Shown here: one piece after another, positions 49,401-61,400 of the stretch
Numbering within the stretch: the stretch's first letter is position 1
How the letters are laid out: the number at the start of each line of letters is the position of its first letter
Assembly: GCA_029964075.1 (NCBI GenBank)
Contig: CM057147.1
Location: 15,025,513-15,089,512 of the forward strand
DNA from: Patiria pectinifera
Lineage: Eukaryota > Echinodermata > Asteroidea > Valvatida > Asterinidae
Reading direction: 5' to 3'
DNA length: 64,000 nt
Made by a program: the position numbers and the translations under genes
Notes under the pieces: generated by a model
What the model was told of the DNA's origin: nothing
The model's database searches: none
The model's input: only the letters and a program-made list of their open reading frames with translations

Positions 49401-52400
49401 AAACAAAAAGTATTGGAAAGCCTGGTCTTTTTTCTTTAATGTGATGCTCAAAACGACTTACTTATGTTGAGATTTAATATTGAAAAAAAAAAAATCGTTT
49501 TCGATTGTACCATTTTTGTTGAGACAGGCTGTACACATGTATTTTTATGCCCCGCGGCGAAGCCGAAGGGGCATACTGTTTCCGCCTTGTCCTTCCGTGG
49601 GTGGGTGTGTGTGTGGGTGGGTGGGTGTTTGGGTGCGTGCGTGGGTGTGTGCGTGCGTGCGTGTGTGTGTGTGTCCGGACAAATCTTGTCAGCGCGATAA
49701 CTTGAGAAATACTTAACATATGAACTTCAAATTTGGTTTGTGTATTGTTCTTGGTAATCCTAAGAACCCTTTTGCATTTGGGGCCGAAAGGTCAAGGGTC
49801 AAGGTCACAGTGACTAAAACAAAAGAAATTTTGTCAGCGCGATAACTTGAGAAATACTTTACATATGAAATTCAAATTTGGTTTGTGTATTGTTCTTGGT
49901 AATCCTGAGAAGCCTATTGCATTTGGGGCCGAAAGGTCAAGGGTCAAGGTCACAGTGGCTGAAACAATAGAAATTTTGTCAGCGCGATAACGTGAGAAAT
50001 ACTTTACATGTGAACTTCAAATTTGGTTTGTGGATTGTCCTTGGCAATCCTAAGAAGCCTATTGCATTTGGGGCCAAAAGGTCAAGGGTCAAGGTCACAG
50101 TGGCTAAAACAAAAGGAATTTTGTCAGCGCGATAACTTGAGAAATACTTAACATGTGAACTTCAAATTTGGTTTATGGATCATTCTTGGTAATCCAAATA
50201 GGCCTATTGCATTGGGGGTCGAAAGGTCAAAGGTCAAGGTCACAGTGGCTAAAACAATAGAAATCTTGTATTTATTCTGAGAGCAAAGGGATTAGGGATT
50301 AATTCATATAAAACCTACAGAAGACACTAATGCTGTCAATGAACGTTCCATGTGACCAAGGTACATAAGTTGATGTTAAAAGAGTGGTGTTATGTCGTGG
50401 GAACAGTCACGGTTGCGGGGCATTTGTGTTTGTAAACACACCTGACTTGTTATTATTGATTGTGCATTGTAGACAAATCTAGTTACTTTACTTGACCACT
50501 TGAAGAAGCCTCACTTCAGGTATTTTTGGTTGAATTGGTCATTTCAGTCCTTGTTGGTCAACACAAAACAAGGGAGCGTTTTCCTCCTTTCTTGAATGAT
50601 TCTGTACATTTTTTTTATTGCCCAAATCAAAATACCGGTAAAATGGCCAGTAGAGAAGGAATATCCTTTAAGAAACATTGCTCTTTATACAACACCTGAA
50701 TAAATCCCCGTCATCTGATTGGTGGATCGTTGATCACATGTCATTGAATTATTCGTACCAATGCACGGCGCGCGCGTGGCGCGCATCGCACAGTGCAATG
50801 GAAGTACTATTGCACTGTGATTAGAAGTACCATTGCACTGTCACTGCACATGTTGCCGATGGTGGCGCTGTGGTGTTTAAATTGGCAATAACAGTTCTGG
50901 ACTTCTTGTACTGTTTAAGTTCTAAACTTATGGAAAAGTTTTAAATTGAGATAAATTGAATATGATAGTTCTCAACCTGTTGAACAGTTTGCATAAATTA
51001 AATATGATAACTCTGAACTTGTCAAACTTGTAAACAATTTTTAACTTGAATAAATTGGCTATTAAAAGTCAACCAATCAGATGACGAGGATTGATTCAGG
51101 TGTTATATAAAACAAATAATGAATGTTTCACGTTCGTGCAATAGAAAGAATAATTTCATTCGGTGACAGATGAAATGTTCCATTCCACTCGGCTTCACCT
51201 CGTGGAATGGAACATTTCATCTGTCACCTCATGAAATTATTCTTACCATTGCACTCACAAACATTCATTATTTGTATACTATTGTATTTCCAAAATATTT
51301 CCAAAAAGTGATGTATCCCTTTGAAAAAAGTTAAAAAAAAGTTTGCTCAGTTTTGAAACTCAGTAAAGTAGCAGTAAAACGATCCAAATAGGTAGAAAAT
51401 GGAGTGCGAAAACTTATTGCCCTTGTTATTGGCTCTGTGCAAAGCAAGAGAGGGCGCTTTTTACCACGTTCGAGAGCCCCGTGGATTGGACACACTACGT
51501 GCCTGTACTGGTTCATGCGCGTATAACACCAAACTTGTACGCACAACATTTTTAAAATTGAAGTACACAAAGCTAAGCGTCTTGGCGTGAGCATCAGGCG
51601 TTGTCAGCAATACGTTCAAATGTCTCTCCAGTGGTCTCCCCCAACTTTTCCCTTTCTTATCGTTGAGGGGGTACATGTACATGTACTTGTAAAGGACTTT
51701 ACAGACACCAAGTGCCTTATTTTGACCAACTGTAACTTGTTTTTTTTTTTTGTCAAGGATGATCGGGCGTCGTATGAGCAGTTCTGTTCCTGGCTCTTGA
51801 AGCACAGTCATGTGATGAAGCTGTCGGCATGGTTACTGCAGGATTCCAACAAACCGGGGCTGCGGTTGTCGGATGAGAGCGACACGCCCACATTCTATCA
51901 GACCCTGGCCGGAGTCACACACTGTAAGAACATTATTTTTTCTTCTTCTGTAATCGATGTGTTCTGAACATTATCAACATTTAATTGGTAGTCACGTACA
52001 TAAACATGTTCATGTAGTGTATGTCTGGCAGTGTTGTAGTCTAGTCCAATACAAGTCTGCTCACAAGTACATGTACATGTAAATCACAAGTCAATCCACC
52101 TAGCTTGTGACTTGACTTGGGACTGGAGGAATTTTGATTGACTTGTGAGGACTTGTGACGGACTCCACTGCAACACTGCTTTCTGGTCTGGGCCCAATGT
52201 CATCACCTTTAGGGGTGTGCATAAGAACCGGGTATTCGAGCACCAGACTGCTGATGTCAGGAACCAGTTCCAGATTATGGGATTGGGTATCCGTAACCAA
52301 CTTAACAGATTACTCAATAACCTCTCAGACAATGAAAAAGGAAAGGTTTTCAATGCCATTTGTGGGGAGTTTTCCAAACGAAAACCAGGCTACATAGAAA

Positions 52401-55400
52401 ACCAAAACAGATTTCACATTTATGTGCATTTTAACGCGCGACAGATGACGCTTCCAAAAGTTGCAGTTTACACTGTAAAGCTATAAAGCCCTTCAGACAA
52501 ATTCCGGGAGTATTAGGGGTGGGTTTCTTTTACAGGTACCCATGTTTTACTTCAACCTGGTACCCGGTTCCTGTACTATCCATAAATGTACACCACTAAT
52601 CACTGCGATCACCACAAAATTCTGCATAAAACCGTTCTGTGCTTGTAGCACCAGCAAAGAGATTCTACATGTACATCAACCTTGTAAACATGGAATCCTA
52701 AAGGCTGTGGGACGTGTACATGCCATAAAGCCAAAATTCTTTGCTAAACTATGAAATATGCTTGGATTGTCTAAGGCCAAAAAAAAAAGTCTCCGGTTTC
52801 TGGTATGGAGCTTGCCCCAAAAGTGGTGCGGTGATGCATTTTTTTTTTTTCTTTTCCTTTTTTTTTCTTCTTCAAATGTCGGCTGATGACTGCAAATGGT
52901 GCCAGACTAAATTTAGTGCAAAATATATGGGAGTCCAGAGAGGCCACATAAAGCTTATACTCGATCATAACCCCATCTAAAAACACGTTAAAATTGTGCA
53001 GCAGCAGGATTCCAGTCAAACCAGTGAGTTTGGCGGTTTTGAGACATCATCTTACATTGGAAAAAAACCTTTTCATTTTGCCGATGCGCATGGCTACGGC
53101 GGGCATACCAGAAACTGGAGACTTTTTTGGGGGGGGCTAAGAAATTACTGCATTTATTGTTTGAATCAAAATACAAACTAGCAAGGGAATATCGTGAGTT
53201 CCATCTTTATGCACTCGTACTACTCATGAACAATTTGACAAGTAAACCTGTTAAAAAAGGCTTTCTAATTTAAAAAAAAACCCACTTTTGTTTTTTCAAC
53301 AGTGGAAGAAGCAGACATCATTGAGTTAGAGAAGAAATACTGGGCACTGCAAGCGCAATCCAAGACAGGACGCTTCGATCTGGACACGTTCATTCCACTC
53401 ATCTCACCTCCTATGCCCAAGGAACTATGTGAAGGTCAGTGGCCATTCCATTTCATTTGTAAACTTCGTGCCTTGTTACTCACATTCTCTAGTGATTCCA
53501 CCAAATGAGGCTGGCCAAATGTGAAAGACATTGATATAAATGAAACCCATTGATCCTTTGCGTTGCAGTCCAGCCTCCACTCCATGGACGTGTGTGCGTT
53601 CCTCGCACTAACCCCTGGCTGTGATGAACATGTAAACGATGCTGACTGGCTATTCAGAGCATACTGCGAGCGCATTTCGAAGACTGCACGCCCATAATGT
53701 GCTCACGTGCTTTGCACGTCACGTCACGTACGACCATTTTGTTTTCCAAAACTGCGCGCGATGCCTGTACGATATGGATTATGGCAGCCTCGTTTTTCGC
53801 TTTAAAAAACCCTGTATTTTCGGTTGTAAAGGGACGAAAAAGGTACATACATTTAATACAAATCTTTGCTAAATAACGCGAGGTCAAAACCTTATGTTTG
53901 AAAGCATTGATTCCTCAAAAACACAACTTTCAACATTTTAAAGATGGCATCGTGCGTTATATACATCGACTGCAGTCCTAATTGTAATGTGGCATATTTT
54001 GACACATTTAAATGAGACAAATCCAGGGGTTAAAGATCGCGCAAGGCGTGATCGGAAACAACATGGCGCAGCAAGATCGTACCCATGGAAACAAGGTTGG
54101 TTGCAGCCGTCTTTGAGGTGGGTGCTTTTGCAGCCTCGCCTCCATGGGCTGCGTGCGCATTCCTTCACTAACCCCTGGCCGTGTAGAGTACATCAACGAT
54201 GTTGACTGACTGTTCAGAGCGTACTGCGAGCGTGCTGCGCGGGTACATGATTTGAAGACTGACTGCGTGATGCCTGTAGGATATGGATTCTGGAAGCCTC
54301 GTTTTTCGCCCCAAAAAAGTGTATCTTGTGTTGTAAAGGAAAGACAGATATAAATCTTTGCTCTATTACGCGACGTCGAAAGGTCATGGATGAAAGGATT
54401 GATTCTACAAGAAAAGCCTTTCAAAATTTAAAGTACTGCGCTGTGCGTTAAACACATCGACTGCAGTCCTGATATAAATCTCCCAAATAGAGGGATATTT
54501 AAAAGACACAATTTCAGAGATGAAGCTTGCACAAGGCACGATGGGAACCAATATGGCGCAGCAAGATCGTACCCATGGGGATGAGGTTGGTGCTTTTGTT
54601 TCACAAGGATAGGCATTCATTGTCACTGAGTTCAAATAGCAACTAAAACCCCCAAAGATTGCTGCTGAATATGCAAAAGGTCTAGCGGCATTACACAAAT
54701 GACAAATTACTGAAAGACTATAATGTATAACCGGCAGGAAAAAGGGCCAAAAATTTCATCCTAAATTTAACCAACCACCAGAGATTCATTGTGACCTAAT
54801 GATTGTGCACCATGGAGGTTTCATATAAATGTTGTCATGACAAAAAATCTTGTTGCAGAATCAGTTGGGATCTCTAAATGTCATGATTTACAAGAATCAA
54901 GATGCAATAAATCCCTAACCCTCCAGGGTATTTTGGCTAGAAACCCGGCCAAACGCAGCAACATGCAACACTTGTCTAAGGGACAAGCCTGCCAAGTGCA
55001 GCAAGATCCATCAGGCCAAAAGTCGCAAGGCCAAACTGCCTCAGAAACTGTGGTCCCCGAATGCAGCAGGATACAACTGAGGCATTGTTCTATTATGGGG
55101 CTAAGCTCTCATCATGGAGCAGTGTTCTCCGACCTGTAATTATAACTTGGTGCCCCGCCAAGCTTTCTGAGGCACCCACCAAGCTTCAAAAGCTGCCGCC
55201 AACCTTAAAAAGTTGCCCGCCATGCTTTAAAAAAAAAAGGAAAAAATAATAAAAAAGACAAACAAGTGGGACAACCCTTACCCTCCAGGGTATATTTTGG
55301 CCAGAAACTCTGCCAAAAGCAGTTGCATGGAACATTTGTCAAACTGACAAGCCTGCCCATTATTTGTAGCAATCCATCAGATCAAAAGTCTCAAAGTACC

Positions 55401-58400
55401 TCAGAGTCCCTGGTCACTGATGTAGTAAAAAAGATGATGCTGAGCCAGTATTGTACTTAATTGTTAGTGTTACTGTGTTAGAAATGGCCTAAAAGCCGTT
55501 ATCCGTACATAACGTGTACACATGTTCATCTGCAAATAGCGCCCCTAGCATAAAGAAATGTATGACTGCAAATAGCGCCCCTAACATAATTATAGCCCCC
55601 CCCCCCTCCGCTTTTTGATGGCGCACGGACCTTTAACTTTCAAAGTTGGAGAACACTGATGGAGGAAGCTCTCATTTTCTCATACTTACCGTAAGTGGCC
55701 ATTAATACACTGGTGTTGATAGCTGAATGCATTAAAGTGCACTAGACATTACCACGTGATGCACTGTGTCGGTCTGGCAGGGTTAGGGTTATTAAGAAAA
55801 CTTTAACAAACGTAATGTTGCAATATCCTTAGCCAAGTTTAATAGAGGAATCTTCTGATCTTTGACGGTATCTTTTCTCCACTAATATTAGGAGTATTCA
55901 ATGCATTCGATGTGAATGGTGACAATCACATCGATCTGAAGGAGATGGCCTGTGGTTTGTCAGCGTGCTGTAGAGGCCCACGGGCGGAGAGGCAAAAATG
56001 TAAGTCCAACAAACAGCTCATTCTATTGGGTCTTGTGGCCTGAGGGCTTTCTGTAGCTTAGCAACGAGCATTAGTGAAGGATATTAGTACCAAAAAATGC
56101 TGGTCCACTTGTACTCTTTATCTGTTGATATTTTTGATACCTTGGGAGACGAGGTTTTGCCTAACAATTTGAAAGAAGTCTTCATCCAAGTCTGTCCATT
56201 AATATGCTAGACTCAAAAATAAGTGGGCAAGAACCAACAGTCCAGGTTCACTTTTTATGTGAACATCTTGGTACCAAACACTGACTAGTCTAGTCACAGA
56301 CTCCCATGTTTGAATTTACCCACTTGATATCTGCGTGATCAATTGAATGGAAGTTGAGGTCAACAATGTTAATTTTATAATAGTCATCAATTCGCAACAT
56401 TTTCCATAGTTGTAAATTTGTAATGCTTTCTTTGGTTTCGAAATACCCATTTATTACCCTTGAGTGGATGGGCTAAGTTTAGACATAAATTAATTGCATA
56501 AAACTAGGACATGACACACATTGTAAATGCTGAATATGATGCCTAGATGTGCTGTATTCTTGTAAAATCTTGCGGGTTGTTTAGGGTAGGTCAACTTACC
56601 GCTCTATTTAGAGATGAAAGCTCTTACTTTAGTGAGTAACGCGTGCCTATCACACGCCTAGAACCATCGCATACTAAGAGGTACATGTACAGTTGTTCTG
56701 CCTGCTTGAATAAGTTGGACACAACAAAAGTTGTGTCTTTTAGCCAATAGGGCCCAGAATTTTCAACTATAAACAAAAATGTACAATTAAAAGAATCTCT
56801 AGAATGAAGTATTCTTCAAGGACAGACCTTTATTTTATGTGCTAGAGAAATGCAAACTTCAGATATAACATAAAGCTAACATGTCTTTCCAAGTTGTCTG
56901 TATAGCCATTGGGCCAACAATTTTATAAAAAAAAAACAGGAGTGGTCCATCATAAAACAAATCACTATTTGAAAGTAACTTTAGTTTTATTTACTGAAAA
57001 GATGTAAGCCTTGGAAAATGAAACAAAAATTGACATAGTTTTTGAAACTTTTCCATTCTTTTTTTTCTCTTCTCCTAGTTTTCTTCAAGATATTTGACAC
57101 GGATCTGGACGGCTTACTGAACAGAGAAGAGCTGGAGAAGATGGTGAAGAGCCTGATCAACGTCCGGCGAGAAAACAGAGTGGGACAAGAAGTGGTGAGG
57201 GTTTTCTCAAGTTTGTAAAAAAAAAAATGTTGAGATATCCGTTCACAAGAACCCCCCTCACCAGTAAACAAATTACAGTTGGGGGTGACCGACCGACGCC
57301 ATCTTGCCTGACTGCAATTTTGCCACAACGCGCAGCCGTACCACAGCGTGTACATAGTACAAATCCCCTGGTGTACGTGCGTCACACAGAAGGAACGGTG
57401 CACGTCAACCAGCTAAATGTCCCTCCCATGGGACGTCGTTGCTAGGTAAAAGGGCGCCCTCTTTCATTGGCGCACAGAGCTCATACTGCGACAAAAAGGG
57501 AACCGAAGTATTTCTGGCTTTTAAAGGTCACTGTGCAGGCAACTTTTCACTGAATCAACCAAACTTTTTGAGTATTTTGTTTCTGTGTGTGTGCTAGAAT
57601 TTCAGTGGCGTTCAATTTTTTGTGGTTATTTGTAATTGTCTACAGGATTTCCGGGCGGTGGAGAACTTGAATCCTGCCAACATTGCAGCTGACATCTTGG
57701 CCAATCACGACGGAGATAATGACGAGTGCATCACGCAGGAGGAGTTTCAGATGTGGGCGTTCAAGAACAGCCTTCCTGATGACTTCTGCAAACTCCTCTT
57801 CCAGGTTGGTGACTAAAAGTTGTTCCCATCTTTAAAATGTGACCAAATGTTCCGAAATAGGATATGTCTAACCCTCCTCAATCCTTCAAAATCCTCCTTG
57901 TGTTTTTGGAAGATTGAGGATGAATGGTGTTGAAGCACATGAGGATTTTGGAGGATTGAGGATGAATGGTGTTTGAAGCACATGTGGATTTTGGAGGATT
58001 GAGGATGAATGTTGTTTGAAAAATATGAGGATTTTGGAGGATTTTGGATGAATGGTGTTGGAAGAAGTGGAGGATTTTTGGAGGATTGAGGCTGAATAGA
58101 TTTTGAGAGGCAGGGTTGTTGGGAGGATTTTGAAGGATTGAGGCAGTGGGTATCCTTCATTTGACCATAAGTGCAACATTTTGGAGGATTGAGGATGGCT
58201 CCTAGCAAAAAGGGCCTAGGATTAATGGAGCCGTTAAGGGCATGAGTGCTCTAAATGCTAAAATGTTTTGCTTGAGAAAGAGAAGAAAAAAAAGCAGGTT
58301 ACCGGTATGAGTCAAAGTATTTCTTTGGACTGGCTCCGAATGCATCTATTGCTTACCCATTGAATTTGCTTAGTATTAGTTTTTGCAGAATTTTCAACTT

Positions 58401-61400
58401 GAGGAAACTATGAATTTTGAATGGCTTTATCAAGGGCTGGAAATACTTATAAGAATCTGTCACATCAGATGTAACAAATGTGGTTTATCAGCATTTGCTC
58501 CGTAAATCTAAGAAATTATGTGGAATTTTTGTGACCCAGACCTTTACAATATGGCTAGTTAACATTATGAAACATAGCCTTTTGCCAAGGCCATCGTGGC
58601 TTTAACCGGCATTTTTAGACAGAGCGGCGAAGCCAAAGTGACTGGAGCGGAGACCACACGCATGAGTGGTGAAGCCACAAGGCCTTTTCGAACTTTTCAA
58701 TGTTTTTCTTATGTTTTTCTTCATTTCTCAATTTTTGCTACCCTAAAAGGGTAGCACAATTCCAACCAATCATTAGCCTTATAAATGCGCGAGTGGCTAC
58801 TACCCTGACGAGTGACGCACATACGCACGCTTGCAAGTGCCTAAATCCAGTTAGAAAAGGCCTCGTGGCTTCGCCACTCGCGAACGCTGGCTTGGTCTTT
58901 GCCCCAGTCGCTTCATGATTTCGCAGCTTTGCCGCTGTAAGCCACGTTGGCCTGTACAAAAGGCTGTATGAAACACTACATCTTGGAAATCTCCAGACGA
59001 AAGTCAAAACTTCTATTGATATCCCCTATCCTCAGGTTTGCCACATCATCCTGGGCCTGAAACCCCAGACCACCGAAGAAGAGAAAGACGTCATCCTAGG
59101 CTGGGTGGAGAGAGAGAAGAGACGGGGTTTGAGACTGACGCAGACCTGGTACCTCGTCTCCATGCAGTGGTGGAGGACGTGGAACCACTACGTCGCTCAC
59201 AGGGTAAGCAGGGGGAACCAGTTAGCGGGGAACCAGTGACCGGGGAACCAGTGACGTATCTCTCTGCTTAGCATAGAAATCTGCTAAGCATTGACATATG
59301 TGCTTAGCTGAATTTGCTGCAGAAAATATTTAGTCTGAATCACTACATCACTCAGTGGGCAAACAGGGAAATTCATGACCAATTGTCCAAGAACAAGATA
59401 TCTCAAAAACATGTAGCAGTCAATCCATAAATATTAAAAATACTAGCGCTCTCTTTTTGCAAAACTAATCTATAGAGTCTGAAGGCGTAGTAAATACTCT
59501 ACACAATGGTCTTTATCCCATCTCATTTGGACACCCCGGTCCAGAGATACAGCTAATTAAATGAAAGGACTTGAATTCCAAGTTGGGTCACTTGGTGTCT
59601 AATGAAAGGCATTCACATACCAAGAAGGTCAAGAAAGTGGCCCAAACAGATTTTGACAGTCTTTACAAGCTTTGCCGTAACTTTGAAACAAAAGGTCCAA
59701 ATCACACAGAACAAATTTCCTGTCAAGGGTAAAGAAATACTCCATTTTCTCATGGTAAATGTTTAACAACAAAAAACAATTTAGTTCCCTTGGAAACATT
59801 TTTATACTATTTGTTTGAAATATGTGTAGTAGACATATCAAAGGTTACACATACATGTATCAATAAATCTGTAAATCAAAAAACAAAAGTCACCCCCATT
59901 TACCTTGTTGCATATTTCTCCACTACGGCTGTGCTTAGTTCCATCTCATTTTGCCAGAATGCCTCACATACAGGGTGAGTAAAAAAAAACATGAAACCCA
60001 AATGTCGGGACCATTGTTTTAGTGAAGTTCTGCATGTAGCATTTTCAAAATCTAGGATATGAAAGCCCAATTCATAAGCTTTCTTTTAGTACAAAAATCA
60101 TTCAAATCGCTCATGTACTTTTCAAGTTACGGACTTTTAAACACAACCACCGTTTTAAGGTTCTGTCCACGGATCACAAAAAAGTTCAGTGTTCTTTCAG
60201 CAAAACAAAAACAAATCACATAGGGATGTGTGTGAATGTTTTTCGTTTTGCTAAAAGAACGCACACCTTTTTTGTGATCCGTGGACAGAACTTTAAAACG
60301 GTGGTTGTGTTTAAAAGTCCGTAACTTGAAAAGTACTTGAGTGATTTGAATGATTCTTGTACTAAAGAAAGCTTATGAATTGGGCTTTTATATCCTAGAT
60401 TTTTAAAGCGCTACAAGAAGAACTTCACTAAAACAATAGTCAGGACATTTGGGTTTCGTGTGTTTTTACTCACCCTGTATGTGATAAATATCTTAAAACT
60501 GAGTGCAAAATATGGCTCAATAAAGCAGTTATAGTCCAATGTGCTACTTCAGCCACCTGAATGTAATAAGGCCACCTGACCAATTTGGGGCCACGCAGAC
60601 TTGGTCTCGGAGAAATTCCCACGTTATTTCACCTTGACATTTCAGCCACCTGCATTGCATAAACATTGCAGTTATTCCAGACATGAGTTACGTTAGCTAC
60701 TGTTATGTACATGTACGTGTACAAAGGAACGGTGCTACATTTTTGTTTAAAGATGCATACCCTGTGCTCTTTAAAAAAAAGATTTTTATCTCCTAACGAT
60801 TTTTCAGTTTGCGTCTGCAGCCCTCTGAAAAAGAAATTTCATTTTGCGCACAATTGAACCCGCCCTGCGAGAGCCGAATTATTGTCTGGCATCCAATTAT
60901 TTGTATTTTGTGAAGAAACAATTAGGTAACTAATTGCCGTCGCCAGGATTTTTTTGGTTCGATGTCTCATTCGGAAGGGAATTACTTTTATATTTCTAGA
61001 AAAATAGCAATTGAAAAAACAAATCTATTTTTTATGATGAATCTGGAAAATAGCACGGAGAACGCATCTTCAACAAACTATGCCAAACACTATAATGAAA
61101 TCCCCTTCGGCTCCTGAATTTGTTATGTACAAATATATATACCACACACCGGCGGTTGCAATTAACTGTGACAAATGAGCTAAACTGAACAATTTTTTTT
61201 GATCCAATATGTTTTAAGCTACATTCTACTGCATTATACTGGTAAAACATTGGCAAAGTGACTACGTGTTCACAGTGGCCGCTTTTTGTCAGGACCCTAG
61301 ATAGTCACTTGTTATAGACTTGGCTAGAATTTCAGTAAAGACCCACTGTGACCATCAAAAAATTCAATTACAGTTTTTCCAAATTGTCTTAATTCCGGTT

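Larger units (their letters stand above)
46947..51757 (+). other. USP32: USP32 intron 4 (4.8 kb)
   Basis: Holds the C-rich array (46947-48070), a TA-flanked MITE (48868-49531), the 145-bp tandem repeat (49545-50268), the inverted-repeat element and long hairpin (50684-51275) and a dispersed repeat copy (51390-51680) ending 77 bp before exon 5. No coding exon. Confidence 0.6.
53435..55891 (+). other. USP32: USP32 intron 6
   Basis: 2.5-kb intron. 53565-54600 contains a diverged tandem duplication. 54905-55050 and 55270-55415 are direct repeats. A C-run at 55597-55607. Otherwise unassigned; no exon seen. Confidence 0.55.
57805..59035 (+). other. USP32: USP32 intron 9
   Basis: 1.2-kb intron. 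It holds the GGAGGATTGAGG tandem array (57880-58205) and an inverted-repeat element (58576-58965) ending 70 bp before the exon 10 acceptor. Confidence 0.6.

Noticed and set aside
49464-49719. Frames with Val/Gly/Cys or Thr/His repeats at 49.5-49.7 kb
   Set aside because: Translations of the GT/GGGT simple repeat in the 49.5 kb tandem element.
49686-50268. CRISPR-like array from regularly spaced repeats
   Set aside because: The whole 145-bp unit is repeated, not a short repeat with unique spacers, and the DNA is animal.
50790-50850. miRNA precursor from the CAGTGCAATGG / CCATTGCACTG hairpins
   Set aside because: Stems of 11-12 bp with short loops are too small and lie inside a repeat element; no basis for a miRNA call without small-RNA data.
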